Assembly: GCF_000255115.2 (NCBI RefSeq)
Contig: NC_018068.1
Location: 4,001,977-4,065,976, forward strand
Length of the DNA: 64,000 nucleotides
Reading direction: 5' to 3'
Source: Desulfosporosinus acidiphilus SJ4
GTDB taxonomy: Bacteria; Bacillota; Desulfitobacteriia; Desulfitobacteriales; Desulfitobacteriaceae
This document shows positions 37,301-46,094 of the stretch, in pieces. Made by a program: the position numbers and the translations under genes. The notes below the pieces were generated by a model. The model made no database searches and was not told the origin of the DNA. It was given only the letters and a program-made list of their open reading frames with translations. Numbering within the stretch: the stretch's first letter is position 1; the number at the start of each line of letters is the position of its first letter.

Positions 37301-37362
37301 ACCTTTTCGCCTAATGGGTTTTTCTTAAAAATACTGTCTAACTGGTTTATCAATGCTTTCAT
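34312..37362 (-). CDS. AddB-like nuclease subunit with Fe-S cysteines
   Basis: A 1016-residue protein with an inactivated helicase-like N-terminus and a C-terminal PD-(D/E)xK nuclease: GSLFHAIFYKFYREL, then YLKGKIDRVDKTSAGYKVWDYKTGS with the catalytic Asp and Asp-Tyr-Lys. One Cys in SELETLAKCPYSYFLRY plus three in DCTFCDYAEACNR would bind the 4Fe-4S cluster that staples the AddB nuclease domain. No Walker A is obvious. Start ATG 37362 or TTG 37386; GGGAGG sites precede both. It forms an operon with the AddA-like gene. Whether it is the cell's main AddAB or an extra copy with the island is open. Confidence 0.82.
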   Translation of the reverse strand: MKALINQLDSIFKKNPLGEKVLIVPKFSAGRQLIDGCTKSGLKPLNLKIMTLSGLAEEVCKQMLFRSKRSIIPTALGQELFIGILKNLSDTGKLTYFNCLEVTPGVSRVIYNAINELKMQELTMDKVSPTKFVNTAKGEDILHIWAEYEKELQSRGFLDLSDLYTEAITPKMSATSRTYIVLSNLKLTSLERDFLELLTKRDYEVFHLPRPKGIAAYAPLENNILPVEKDISALNKLLWLYDLPNASANQQVLPVELFRSYGESNELNEVLRKIKKRELPFDQTAIYYTTEGPYAPLTFTLTQELNLPVTFGSGINIRFTSPGRLYHGLLTWAENGFRVSDFIPLLLNGGLNLSDQDAPSKLSIIRLLRNSSIGWGKERYATELEKAISLLEQEIEDTGKQVRDSDSFMQSKLLSLKWLKEFFVDIFDLFPEPNLVGNFSYGKFAGWLLKLMHNFSLVKNIADGDAKKVICEHLLMIRDWFQEGMELKEIYSRLSVISEKQVNASNPKPGYLHVDHYRAGIYIDRPHVFVVGLDANRFPGSRIEDPILLDVERENLGYELPLRGLRYKEKTYDLVQFLGTVSGSLTASYTAFDTAENRVVFPAAVLLQLYRLLTGDETQDYSDLIKSLGERKGFIPYEPEEALGATEWWLYQLTSGKKLDLTSIKSLYPALYNGLQADIKKQGVGLTVHDGLVKIDGAMLDPTVNHNLILSCSELETLAKCPYSYFLRYVLRVVPREELTYDPNRWLDSKTKGSLFHAIFYKFYRELQELGAKPGLVKHQNYLFELADELITLQRSEVPPPNELVFEQDRRNLLDSCRVFLRSEEVEAQNSHPEYFELTFGMSGDNAGLGEVEAISITMPNGGRFYLKGKIDRVDKTSAGYKVWDYKTGSTYGYSDREHFKGGRQLQHALYPLAVEQIFLQKGISSNPKVIESGYIFPTVKGEGKRVLRSQVKRDSFYEILDQLLVLLTQGIYVMTEDDNDCTFCDYAEACNRSSREPQSLQKMMVDAFRRLRSYA

Positions 37363-37547
37363 TTCCTCCCAGACCTCCCACCGCAAACACCTATTCAGCC
37401 ATTTTACCCTTGTTTAAAAAACCTGATGAATGTTATGAACTAACGTAAAATCTAAAGTATTAGTGATATAGTTCACCTCCAGTTTTAAGTTATAATAATA
37501 CTTAACTTTATTGACGATTTATAAAATACTAGCAAAAATAAACAATA

Positions 37548-37583
37548 AAAAAGACCAGCTCAGTGTAAGCTAGTCGTCTTTAA
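37548..37583 (-). terminator. terminator after small orphan genes
   Basis: Minus-strand stem with CTAGCT/AGCTGG core and flanking AAAGAC/GTCTTT, followed by TTTTTTATTG. Confidence 0.5.
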
Positions 37584-37690
37584 AGCGTAAGCATCATAGT
37601 TCTTTCTTTTTGGGGAAAAGAAATCCAAAGGCACTCTATTCACTCTCACTTATAATAATATCATTCAAGATATTTTAATATATTTTTATC

Positions 37691-37873
37691 TTAATGTAAA
37701 ATTTTTACTAAAAGAATTGTTTTAAGAGGTTCACCATTCTCTATACTCTTGAGAAACTCGCGGTACTCGAATCTGAATCGATTTATGCCTAATGGAATTT
37801 TTAGATAGACTTCGTCGTGTGAAACATATGATTTGACGTAGCATTCGTCAAGCATATGTTTCTCTATGCCCAC
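37691..37873 (-). CDS. short hypothetical protein or fragment (60 aa)
   Basis: A 60-codon frame starting GTG 37873, MGIEKHMLDECYVKSYVSHD... with beta-rich, plausible composition and ending in ILLVKILH. It begins 2 bases after the stop of the preceding 56-codon frame. No family recognised. Either a short gene or one half of a broken one. Confidence 0.4.
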   Translation of the reverse strand: MGIEKHMLDECYVKSYVSHDEVYLKIPLGINRFRFEYREFLKSIENGEPLKTILLVKILH

Positions 37874-37875
37874 TT

Positions 37876-38046
37876 CTAATACATAATGATCATGAAGTCT
37901 CTTTGGGCTGTTTCTCTTTTTGACAAAGCAATTTTAGAGATTTCACTCTGTTCTTCCTGGGTTAAAAGTTTAATTGGCAAGTCGCTAACTGGCTTCCGGT
38001 CGATGTCAGACGCCAGCGAATTTTCGATAAAGCCTTTTTTGACCAT
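37876..38046 (-). CDS. short hypothetical protein or fragment (56 aa)
   Basis: ATG 38046 preceded by AAAGGTG. The frame reads MVKKGFIENSLASDIDRKPV, then an acidic helix with LLTQEEQSEISKIALSKRE and the end FMIIMY. Helical and protein-like. Together with the next short frame it may be an intact two-gene set or a frameshifted single gene. Confidence 0.4.
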   Translation of the reverse strand: MVKKGFIENSLASDIDRKPVSDLPIKLLTQEEQSEISKIALSKRETAQRDFMIIMY

Positions 38047-38091
38047 CACCTTTAAAAATTAGTGAAGGATGATTTTCTTTTCAGTCTTCAA

Positions 38092-38775
38092 TTAAAGCTT
38101 TAAAACTTGTTCATACAATAGCCTATGTTTTTGATCAACTTGTCTATCATCGTGATAATGACCGAAATACCATTGCCTATAGTCTAATTTCTCTTCTAAA
38201 ACTTGAAAATACATGTTGATATCTGTTAAACCTTTCGTCCATAACCCTGCCATCAATTTCTCAAATACATTTTGAGAACAATCGTGAGTAATTACATAAT
38301 CGACTTGCCAATTATTCTTTTCTAAATTAATCATTCCTTCTTGATATTCTGCAATGGAAGGCATTTCTCTCTTCCACCATGTCTTACCTGCAATTCTACG
38401 CCCTTTATCTATTGAATCTGCCCCACCAAAAGCAAATAGTTTATTACCTTCAATAGTATAAACCTGACCCCTCATTAAATGAATAATACTATCGTTAATA
38501 AAATGAACCTTTCCACCATTCCACTCTGAAACAGGTAGAGAATCAAGAAAATCGTAATTTTCATGGTTCCCATCTACGAAAAGAGTAGTGAAATTTCTAT
38601 TCGTCAGCCAATTTTTCCAATATAAATCCTCATTGCTGTTATCCCACCCAATTCCAAAATCTCCCGCCACAATGACAAAATCGTTCTTTGTCATTGTAGC
38701 TTGTTTAGGGAATTTTACTGTATTAAGCTTAGTTATGTCTATTTCACGGTGTGTATCACCTGTGATGTAAATCAA
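38092..38775 (-). CDS. calcineurin-like metallophosphoesterase
   Basis: A 227-residue soluble phosphoesterase. Metal-ligand motifs: ITGDTHREID (GDxH), IVAGDFGIGWD (GDxxD-type), FVDGNHENYD (GNHE), and a late WYFGHYHDDRQ (GHxH-type). Start chosen as TTG 38775, since AAGGAGGC lies 7 bases before it. Substrate unknown. Such proteins hydrolyse phosphodiesters, and in accessory regions are sometimes phage or defence related. Confidence 0.85.
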   Translation of the reverse strand: MIYITGDTHREIDITKLNTVKFPKQATMTKNDFVIVAGDFGIGWDNSNEDLYWKNWLTNRNFTTLFVDGNHENYDFLDSLPVSEWNGGKVHFINDSIIHLMRGQVYTIEGNKLFAFGGADSIDKGRRIAGKTWWKREMPSIAEYQEGMINLEKNNWQVDYVITHDCSQNVFEKLMAGLWTKGLTDINMYFQVLEEKLDYRQWYFGHYHDDRQVDQKHRLLYEQVLKL

Positions 38776-39301
38776 GCATCGTGCCTCCTTTAAAAACACT
38801 TAGGTGTAGCTGAATCGTTGTCCTTAACAGGTGAGATGAAAATCTGCAATCTCTTTCTTCTCCATAATCCCATTGATTCACCCATAAATAGGTATTTTTG
38901 TGGTAAGGTAAATAATCTTCTTCAGAGGTTTTTAGAGGGATATCTTCCACCTTGCATCCATCAATATCCAGACAAATCGATCGATCACAATTGTCAATGT
39001 CATCTCATGCTATGCTAAGGTCCAATTCAATACTGAAAAGAATTTTGAATAAATCAATGGCACGTAGTGGCCTCAAAGGCTTTGCATTATTTCTTAAAAA
39101 CCTACTGACTTATTTTTTAACTATATTACCATACATGGCAAACATATTTTTCTCCTTTCTCAAATAATAATATTTTACCTCTATAAAGCAGCATTGTATA
39201 TAAGTCACAATATACACAACAAATTAACTTAATAAGTAAGTACTATTTATATGCTATTTTTAAACTCTATTTTAAAACATGGCTTGGATATTACTTTGTA
39301 A
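38776..39301. other. gene-free stretch, A+T-rich
   Basis: Short frames occur on both strands but lack ribosome sites and recognisable motifs. I see no RNA gene. Confidence 0.35.
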
Positions 39302-39520
39302 CTAAGCGGTTATTCTAAACAATGTCTTGAGCGCCATATCCATATATGTCGTTACGATCATAATCTGAGTGAACAGTTTGTTCTTATGTTCGAGAGCAAA
39401 TTTCAAATACCGCAACGGCTGCTCCACTTTTTCCAAAGTAAATTTTGACTCATAAACCTCAACTTTCTCAAACCCCTTTTCGCAAGCCCAGACCTCTACT
39501 GCCTTCGTTACTTACCATCA
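39302..39520 (-). pseudogene. C-terminal remnant of an unrecognised gene
   Basis: A minus-strand frame of about 70 codons without any start codon: begins right after a stop with VTKAVEVWACEKGFEKVEVY and ends MDMALKTLFRITA. The composition is protein-like and helical, so it looks like the tail of a lost gene. It lies just downstream of the sensor kinase. Confidence 0.35.
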
Positions 39521-39544
39521 TAGATGCGACTTATACCCCACTTT

Positions 39545-40717
39545 TTAACGGCTACGTAAGCCGCTAATTGTGATGGCCTCATGCATTCCTCGTTCAGAAC
39601 TTAAAGGCAGCAATATCTCTAGCTGAACCCCTCGTTCTCTCCGATTCTCAGCGGATATCTTCCCCCCATGCTGATCAAGAATGCGATGCACAACGGATAA
39701 GCCCAATCCGGTCCCTTTTTCCTTTGTCGTAAAAAACGGGTCATAAATATAGGGCATGGCGTCTGGCAAAATACCGGGTCCCTCGTCACTGACGACGAAA
39801 CCTACAAAACCTTTCTGTTGAACTCCCTCTAGTCGGATAACACCACCTTCTCTCTGAGCATCAATGGCATTAAGCAAGATATTCAGGATCACTTGCTTCA
39901 TCTGATCTGGGTCCACTTCAACCTCTTGATCGTTAACCTGGCTACGTGCTTGCATTAACTCAATATTGTGTTGCCGCAGGGCGGGTTGGATCAAGGTAAC
40001 TCCTTCGTCCAAGAGTTTTCCTAAAGTGACCAGCTCTCGTACTGGTTCCCTCGGACGGGCAAAGGTCAGAAACTCGCTCACCAAGCGATTTAGCCGTTCA
40101 CACTCTTCCAGCATCACCCTGCAGTATTCCGAAACGACTCCATCGTCGCTTTTTTCCTGAGCTAGGAGTTGAATACTCACTTTCATAATCCCCAAGGGAT
40201 TGCGTATTTCATGAGCTAGCCCGGCACTCATATGCCCCAGCGCCGTTAATCGCTCAGTTTGTCGGATTTCGCCCTCTAATCGTTCGCGTTCCGAACCTTC
40301 TTGCTTTAACTTCTCTACTAGTTCCTTTTGAACAGTTAAGGCGATATGATATTTGCGTTTTGCCCTTCGTTCCTGTCCAGTTAAAAATCCTGTCAACCAG
40401 CCGATGACATTGATTAAGCAGATTTCTACCCATTGCGTATAAATGGCGGATGGATTCATGGCATGAAAATGCGTCATAAACGGTAAGATGAGGAGAGTAA
40501 TTAGCAAGCCTGATAGGATTCCCCCAGTTGGACCAAAACGCATGGCTGCATAGATCACCGGAAGGTAGTACGCGAATTGCAATAGAATGTGGTAATTGGT
40601 TTCATAATGGTAATTCGTATAATGAATTGCCGTCAAAATCGCCACAATAAGTCCGATCGCGATGAGGTCAAACAGCGTTCGAGCTTGATTTTGATTGGGG
40701 AATTCGTGATTCAACAT
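39545..40717 (-). CDS. NtrB-type membrane sensor histidine kinase
   Basis: A 390-residue kinase. The first 110 residues hold four to five membrane helices (from LFDLIAIGLIVAILTAI onward) with short loops, so the signal is likely sensed in the membrane. Then a coiled linker, HisKA with phospho-acceptor His in GLAHEIRNPLGIM, and an ATPase domain with NILLNAIDA (N box), SDEGPGI (G1) and KGTGLGLSVV (G2). AGGAGGTTAGCTT precedes the ATG. It pairs with the sigma-54 activator encoded 15 bases upstream, in the manner of NtrB/ZraS/AtoS. Confidence 0.92.
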   Translation of the reverse strand: MLNHEFPNQNQARTLFDLIAIGLIVAILTAIHYTNYHYETNYHILLQFAYYLPVIYAAMRFGPTGGILSGLLITLLILPFMTHFHAMNPSAIYTQWVEICLINVIGWLTGFLTGQERRAKRKYHIALTVQKELVEKLKQEGSERERLEGEIRQTERLTALGHMSAGLAHEIRNPLGIMKVSIQLLAQEKSDDGVVSEYCRVMLEECERLNRLVSEFLTFARPREPVRELVTLGKLLDEGVTLIQPALRQHNIELMQARSQVNDQEVEVDPDQMKQVILNILLNAIDAQREGGVIRLEGVQQKGFVGFVVSDEGPGILPDAMPYIYDPFFTTKEKGTGLGLSVVHRILDQHGGKISAENRRERGVQLEILLPLSSERGMHEAITISGLRSR

Positions 40718-40732
40718 AAGCTAACCTCCTTT

Positions 40733-42091
40733 CTAAATACCCCAGTGAGAATCTATTCCGTATTTTTCCAGACGGTAAAAAAAGGCATGCCGAGAAAGCC
40801 CTAAGCGTTTTGCCGCCTGACTTTGGTTTCCCCCCGTTTGTTCCATGGCTTGCTGAAGGAAGGATTTCTCAATCTCTTCGAGGGAAACCCCTTCTGGCGG
40901 TAATACAAAAGATTCAGGGTTCTTTGCCGACTTTGAAGAAGTGTCCAAGAGGGGTAAACTATCCATCCCAATCACTGCCCCTAGAGAAATTATGACCATA
41001 CGTTCCACGACATTTTCCAGTTCGCGTACATTTCCCGGCCAAGTATAGGTCATGAGCTGAGATAAGACTTCTGGGGTAAGGGTCTTGCTTCCCCCATAAG
41101 TCCTAAGTTTTTCCAAGAAATATTCGGACAAGCCAGGAATATCCTCCCGACGTTCCCGTAGGGGGGGCACGAAGATTGGAAACACATTAAGCCTGTAATA
41201 TAAATCCTCTCGAAAGCGTCCTTCTTGAGCCTCCTTGAGTAAATCTCGATTCGTCGCCGCAATAATCCTCACGTCCACCTTAATGGTTTTTTCTCCACCC
41301 ACTCGCTCGAACGTCCGCTCCTGGAGTACCCGCAACAATTTGGCTTGAACGTTGAATGACAACTCGCCGATCTCATCAAGGAAGAGCGTCCCACTGTCGG
41401 CTAGTTCAAACCGACCTGTCTTGCGGGCATTGGCCCCCGTAAAAGCTCCTTTCTCGTGTCCAAACAGTTCACTTTCCAATAGGGTCTCTGTCAATGCTGC
41501 ACAATTCACCCGAATAAAAGGTCCACCAACACGCGGGCTTAGGGTATGAATGGCGTTGGCCACCAGTTCTTTTCCCGTGCCCGACTCACCTTGAATAAGT
41601 ACAGTTGCAGGCGTTGGAGCAACACGTTCAACTAGATGTTTAACGGTTTGCATCTTCACACTATTCCCCACCAACTGCCAACCACCATTTTGAGCTTCTC
41701 CTTTCAAATAATCCACTTGCTCACGCAAGCTTTCTACTTCAAAGGCCTTGGCAACCGTAATCAACAGTTCATCTATATCAAACGGTTTCATCAAATAATC
41801 CTGAGCTCCAGCCTTCATGGCTTCAACTGCTGTGGAGGTGTTTCCGTGTGCAGTCATCATTACCAATAGTAAATCTGGATAATACTCTTTCAACGTGTGC
41901 AGGACGCTTAAGCCGTCAATCTTCGGCATTTTCAAATCCACAAGGACAAGATCCGGACGTTCAGCCAATGCACAATCTATGGCGAGTTGTCCATCCTCCA
42001 CTGTTTCCACTTCGTAACCAGCTTTTGTCAAGGCCCGTTCTAGAACCCAGCGCATATTTGCTTCGTCATCAGCCACTAAAATCCGACGCAC
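40733..42091 (-). CDS. NtrC-type sigma-54-dependent response regulator
   Basis: A 452-residue activator in three domains: receiver ([12 protein letters not shown], phospho-Asp in VLVDLKMP), AAA+ with Walker [16 protein letters not shown], the sigma-54-contact loop KGAFTGA, and [11 protein letters not shown]; then a Fis-type helix-turn-helix at the C-terminus ([20 protein letters not shown]). It must act with RpoN, whose gene is outside this window. Start likely GTG 42091 (nine bases after AAGGGA); GTG 42100 abuts that site. A sigma-54 promoter with paired palindromes lies in the adjoining divergent region, a likely target. Confidence 0.93.
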   Translation of the reverse strand: MRRILVADDEANMRWVLERALTKAGYEVETVEDGQLAIDCALAERPDLVLVDLKMPKIDGLSVLHTLKEYYPDLLLVMMTAHGNTSTAVEAMKAGAQDYLMKPFDIDELLITVAKAFEVESLREQVDYLKGEAQNGGWQLVGNSVKMQTVKHLVERVAPTPATVLIQGESGTGKELVANAIHTLSPRVGGPFIRVNCAALTETLLESELFGHEKGAFTGANARKTGRFELADSGTLFLDEIGELSFNVQAKLLRVLQERTFERVGGEKTIKVDVRIIAATNRDLLKEAQEGRFREDLYYRLNVFPIFVPPLRERREDIPGLSEYFLEKLRTYGGSKTLTPEVLSQLMTYTWPGNVRELENVVERMVIISLGAVIGMDSLPLLDTSSKSAKNPESFVLPPEGVSLEEIEKSFLQQAMEQTGGNQSQAAKRLGLSRHAFFYRLEKYGIDSHWGI

Positions 42092-42243
42092 TTTCCCCAC
42101 TCCCTTGAAATGTTACATATTAAGGATGTTCGGTCTTTAGCCGTGATCAAACACAGAAAGAGCATTCTCAACGCTTGCGAGAGTAACATCCCAAAAAATT
42201 TCAGTCTCACTTCTACGTCTAAGGAACTTTGGTATTAGAAGCT

Positions 42244-42285
42244 GGTGTGGGATAAGACACACTACACTGTGTTTTATCCCACACC
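42244..42285 (+). promoter_or_regulatory. paired enhancer-like sites (two TGT-N10-ACA)
   Basis: TGTGGGATAAGACACA (42246-42261) and TGTGTTTTATCCCACA (42268-42283) are each TGTG-N8-CACA and together make a 42-base near-perfect palindrome. Centre spacing is 22 bp, two helical turns. They lie about 165-205 bp upstream of the sigma-54 promoter, the usual place for enhancer sites of NtrC/NifA-type activators. No T-run follows, which argues against a terminator. Confidence 0.7.
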
Positions 42286-42448
42286 ATTGTCAATTATCGA
42301 CCTCTTAAGAAAATTTCGAAGTACCCTTTCAAGACTTTTGAAGAGCATCAATAAATTTTTTCATAAACGTCGGAAGTGCACTTGTATCCTGACTAATCAC
42401 TTCTCGACTTTTTCTTTATTACATCATAATCACAAACTAATCGCAACT

Positions 42449-42464
42449 TGGCATTGCTTTTGCA
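42449..42464 (+). promoter_or_regulatory. sigma-54 promoter of the redox/cytochrome-maturation operon
   Basis: TGGCATTGCTTTTGCA matches TGGCAYR-N4-TTGCW at all fixed positions except the purine at position 7. The -24 GG and -12 GC are correctly spaced. Transcription would begin near 42475, 30 bases before the first gene. Confidence 0.8.
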
Positions 42465-42504
42465 AGCTGATTGTTCGTCAATAATTTTTACAGGAGTGTG
42501 TTAA

Positions 42505-43095
42505 ATGAATTACCCAACAAAACAAATGAAGAAAATCCTTCTTTCCCTATCCCTTATACTCTTAACTTTCTTGTTTGCTACAAATGCTCTAGCAGCATCT
42601 GCAGGACTTGAACAAGACACTGGCCCTTACCATGTAACTATGCAAACCAACCCAGAAAACCTTATGGCTAATCAAGCAGGAACCATGACTATGATCATTA
42701 CAAATAAGGCTACCGGACAACCAGTGACTGGTGCCAAAGTAATGATGATGCCATCAACAATGATGGGTAGTAATGCTGGTAATGGCGGTAACATGGCTGG
42801 GATGGACATGTCTTCCGGAATGAACAAGCAGGGTGGCACGCCTATGCAAGAACAATCTAACATGGGTGGCATGGCTATGGCCTCTGGTTCTTACATGATG
42901 GAAGGGATGATGTTTAACCAACCCGGGCAATGGAACCAAGCTATTACTATTACTTCTCCTTTGGGTGAAAGCACTGTTAATTTCCCAATAACGGTCGGTA
43001 AATCCGGACCGAATTTCGTTCTTATTGGTAGTGTCGCCGGTGTTGTTGTGATCGCTGGAATACTCGCTGCAATCTTAAAGAAAAAGAAAAACTAA
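42505..43095 (+). CDS. Met-rich YtkA/FixH-like membrane-anchored extracytoplasmic protein
   Basis: A 196-residue exported protein. Signal peptide 1-31 (ILLTFLFATNALAA), an Ig-like beta domain starting GPYHVTMQTNPENLMANQAG, a Met/Gly-rich insertion at about 75-132 (MMMPSTMMG, MAGMDMSSGM, MGGMAMASGSYMM), return to beta strands, then a membrane helix 171-191 and KKKKN. YtkA/CopC-like domains bind or chaperone copper, and Met clusters bind Cu(I) or Ag(I); metal binding here is inference. RBS AGGAGTG. First gene of a sigma-54-driven operon. Confidence 0.75.
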   Translation: MNYPTKQMKKILLSLSLILLTFLFATNALAASAGLEQDTGPYHVTMQTNPENLMANQAGTMTMIITNKATGQPVTGAKVMMMPSTMMGSNAGNGGNMAGMDMSSGMNKQGGTPMQEQSNMGGMAMASGSYMMEGMMFNQPGQWNQAITITSPLGESTVNFPITVGKSGPNFVLIGSVAGVVVIAGILAAILKKKKN

Positions 43096-43119
43096 GCAAG
43101 AAAGTTGAGGTTCATTGTA

Positions 43120-44472
43120 ATGTCTTCTAAAAAACAGCCCATAAACTTACTCAATATTCCTATACTCAAACGCTTTTTTAAAAGTCCTTTATATCCAAGA
43201 ATCTTCCAATGGATTACTGTTTTAGTTTTTGGATTAATCATGTTCGAAACTTTAGCAGGTCCAACCAGCGTCGGCGAAAACTTTGGTTCCGCCGCCACTT
43301 GGGTTCTTTGGTGGCCATTAATCCCTTTTTTCTTCTTTCTGCTGGGTCGGTTTTGGTGTGGAATTTGCCCTTTTGCCTGGGTGAGCGATCTCACCCAAAA
43401 GTTATTTGGGGCTAACCTTAAGGTTCCGAACTTTATCCGCAAGAACGGTCTCTGGATCATCGATATTACTTTCATCTTTATCACCTGGTCGGATCACATT
43501 TGGGGGATTGTAGAATCTCCCCGAGGATCTGGAACCCTCTTACTACTTATCTTAGGTGGCGTAATGGTAACCGCTTTGCTCTTTGAACGCCGCACCTGGT
43601 GTCGTTATCTATGTTTTCTTGGTAGTTTGTCCGGCAACTATTCCCGGGCTGGTATGTTAGAACTCCGGGCTGACAAAGAAACCTGTAAAACCTGCAAAAC
43701 GAAAGATTGTTATAAGGGAAGTGCTAAAGCCCCTGGTTGTCCGATGTTTGAGTTTCCGATGACTATGGAAAACAACGCCAATTGTAATCTCTGTGGTAGC
43801 TGCATTAAAAGCTGCCCAAATGATTCGATCCGCTTAACCCCCCGTAAACCGACCAGTGAATTTTGGTCGATGACTAAGGCACATTTTGAAGAGTCTTTCT
43901 TAGCGATTGTCATCGTCGGAATTGTGTTTGTCCAAAACATTACTATGTTAGACTTATACCCGTCCTTCCTCAAGTGGGTAGAGCTGACCTTGGGTATTGG
44001 TAATGAAAATATCGCCTTTACGATCCTCTTTATCTTTGCTATGACTACTCCGGTATTATTACTGTTCGCAGCCACCGCAGTTTCTAAGCGTTCAACCGGT
44101 GAGACTCTACGTAATGCCTTTGCGCGTTTTGGCTATGCAGTCATTCCACTTGACCTTGCTTCCCACATGGCCCATAACTTGTTCCATCTTCTGGCTGAAG
44201 GGAAAGCAACTTACTATACTTTTATGGGGCTGTTCGGGGTGCATGTTGAAGGGTCAACCTCATTCATTGCTGACCCAACAATTCAAATAATGCAATACTT
44301 CTTAGTCATCGTCGGAACTCTCGGTTCCATGTACGCGGCTTATAGAATTGCCAAACGGAACTATGGTGTAAGTAAAGCCTTATCCGTCTCCATGCCGTAT
44401 TTACTTGTCATCTTGCTCTTCGGTATCCTAAACTTCCTTACCTTTACAGTAAGAATGGCAATGCGTATGTAG
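43120..44472 (+). CDS. membrane polyferredoxin (NapH/CcoG-like 4Fe-4S protein)
   Basis: A 450-residue membrane protein with about eight helices and several Cys motifs: FWCGICPFAW in an early loop, RYLCFLG, then a cytoplasmic ferredoxin region with CKTCKTKDCYKG...GCPMF and CNLCGSCIKSCPNDSI for 4Fe-4S clusters. NapH-like and RdxA/CcoG-like proteins pass electrons between quinol and extracytoplasmic or metal-handling partners. Start ATG 43120 after GAGGTTCATTGTA. A decayed second copy of its 3' end lies at 50.8-51.1 kb. Confidence 0.85.
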   Translation: MSSKKQPINLLNIPILKRFFKSPLYPRIFQWITVLVFGLIMFETLAGPTSVGENFGSAATWVLWWPLIPFFFFLLGRFWCGICPFAWVSDLTQKLFGANLKVPNFIRKNGLWIIDITFIFITWSDHIWGIVESPRGSGTLLLLILGGVMVTALLFERRTWCRYLCFLGSLSGNYSRAGMLELRADKETCKTCKTKDCYKGSAKAPGCPMFEFPMTMENNANCNLCGSCIKSCPNDSIRLTPRKPTSEFWSMTKAHFEESFLAIVIVGIVFVQNITMLDLYPSFLKWVELTLGIGNENIAFTILFIFAMTTPVLLLFAATAVSKRSTGETLRNAFARFGYAVIPLDLASHMAHNLFHLLAEGKATYYTFMGLFGVHVEGSTSFIADPTIQIMQYFLVIVGTLGSMYAAYRIAKRNYGVSKALSVSMPYLLVILLFGILNFLTFTVRMAMRM

Positions 44473-44540
44473 ATTCGGAAATCAGAAGTCGGAGGCCAGG
44501 CCAGATTAGGTACGACTAATAGCAATTTTAGGTTAAATTT

Positions 44541-44572
44541 AAGCGCACTCGCGAAATCGGGTGCGTTCATTT
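44541..44572 (+). terminator. hairpin after the polyferredoxin gene
   Basis: CGCACTCG-CGAAAT-CGGGTGCG followed by TTCATTTTA. The same hairpin is found after the decayed copy at 51194-51217. Read-through may still reach resB. Confidence 0.6.
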
Positions 44573-44726
44573 TAAATATGGGCGGCTTACTTAGGAAACC
44601 TTTAAAACGGGGAAACAAAAGGACACCCTTTTTGGGGTGGCTTCATATATCAAAGAAATTTGAATTGATTGATATTTTTTGTTTAAGGAATACAATGCAT
44701 CTTTAAAAGGCATGGAGGTTCAAATA

Positions 44727-46043
44727 ATGACGGAAGAGTCGCCAAATGTGACGGACAAGCTCTGGACATTTTTTAGTTCTATGAAAACTGGACTGGCTCT
44801 TTTAGGGTCAATTGCAATTATCTCAGGAATTGGTACCCTTATCCCACAAGAAGCTCAAGATCCCGAAAAGGCCAAGGCTGTAGGTAGGATATGGCAAACC
44901 CTAGGATTTACCCATCTTTTTAGTACTCCTTGGTTTCGGTTAATTTTGGGATTGCTTTGCCTGAATTTGATCGTTTGTAGTATTCAAAGATTTAGTGGGA
45001 TCTGGAATCTTACGTTTAAACCACAGATCCCTTTTAAGACCACCAATGTTCCACAAAAAATCGGAGTAGAAATTATGGGAGAAACAGCTTCCCTTCGCCA
45101 TTCAGTTGAAAAGGTTCTTGAAGGTAAGGGCTATCTATTAAAAACCCAGGAAAGCGATGAGGGTTGGGGCTTTCATGGTGTAAAACATCGTTGGGGTTAT
45201 TGGGGCTCTTTTATTACCCATCTTGCTTTTGTTGTTTTAGTAATTGGGGCATTATTAGGGAGCGCCTTTGGTTTTATAGGCTATTTTATGGCCGGCGAGG
45301 GAACTATGGTTCCCATCCAATCAATTCAGGTCAGTAAAGGTCGGATCACCCAGGATTTTAATATTTTTATTAACTCAGCACAGGATCGCACTTTGCCTAA
45401 CGGAGACAGGGATAATTGGTACACAGATTTAAGCATCATAGTTAAAGGTAAAGAAGTAGCTAGACAAACACTTTCGGTTAATCATCCTTTTAGTTACCAA
45501 GGCGTGACATTCTATCAATCTAATTTTACTAATGGTGCACGCCTCACCGCTGACATTAAGGGGCAGAAAAGTAAAGTCATCTTACAGAACCAGGGGCAAA
45601 ACTACTTTCAGGCTCCTGGTACGGATCTGTATTTGATTGTTGCTGACATGAGTAAGGACAGTCGTAATCCTGGCATTCATTATCAGGTGTATAAAGGTAC
45701 TGGACTACAACCGATCCAAAGCGGACAACTGACCACTGGGCAGACAGCGGATATTCAGGGTTCATATAAGGTAACTTTTGAGGGGAACTCCGGTTTTACA
45801 GGACTGCAAGTTAAGAAAGACCCAGGGGTATGGCTAATTTGGCTTGGTTGTTTTCTTTTGGTAGGCGGTTTGCTACTAGCTTTCCATTGGCAGCCGATGG
45901 TGGTTTCAGGAATAATAACCCAGAACGGGGCTCGGGGTAAATTATTTTTTGGGGCTGCTTCCGGCAAATACGTTTCTAGAGTTAAAGATGAGTTCGAGAA
46001 TTTAGTAAGTATGGTTAAGGAAAATATCAATCATTCAAAGTAG
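44727..46043 (+). CDS. resB: System II cytochrome c maturation protein ResB
   Basis: A 438-residue ResB/CcsB-type protein. Membrane helices lie near 22-42, 68-88 and 158-180, then a large extracytoplasmic domain and a last helix near 368-388. KTGLALLGSIAIISGIGTLI opens the family pattern. With CcsA it moves haem across the membrane and joins it to CxxCH motifs. Start ATG 44727 eight bases after GGAGG; the frame upstream to 44679 lacks a ribosome site. ccsA follows. Confidence 0.92.
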   Translation: MTEESPNVTDKLWTFFSSMKTGLALLGSIAIISGIGTLIPQEAQDPEKAKAVGRIWQTLGFTHLFSTPWFRLILGLLCLNLIVCSIQRFSGIWNLTFKPQIPFKTTNVPQKIGVEIMGETASLRHSVEKVLEGKGYLLKTQESDEGWGFHGVKHRWGYWGSFITHLAFVVLVIGALLGSAFGFIGYFMAGEGTMVPIQSIQVSKGRITQDFNIFINSAQDRTLPNGDRDNWYTDLSIIVKGKEVARQTLSVNHPFSYQGVTFYQSNFTNGARLTADIKGQKSKVILQNQGQNYFQAPGTDLYLIVADMSKDSRNPGIHYQVYKGTGLQPIQSGQLTTGQTADIQGSYKVTFEGNSGFTGLQVKKDPGVWLIWLGCFLLVGGLLLAFHWQPMVVSGIITQNGARGKLFFGAASGKYVSRVKDEFENLVSMVKENINHSK

Positions 46044-46094
46044 TTCAGCTTTTTGCGCATATCATTTGCGCTCTAAAGTACAAGGAGGTCGTTT

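Noticed and set aside
38756-38950. 64-codon minus-strand frame (MEDIPLKTSEED...)
   Set aside because: Overlaps the start of the metallophosphoesterase in another frame; poor start context and no family resemblance.
38952-39167. 71-codon plus-strand frame
   Set aside because: No ribosome site, low-complexity hydrophobic tail in A+T-rich sequence.
42244-42285. palindrome as a terminator of the response regulator or upstream gene
   Set aside because: No T-run on either side, no gene reads into it, and the two halves are each TGTG-N8-CACA operator-like sites.
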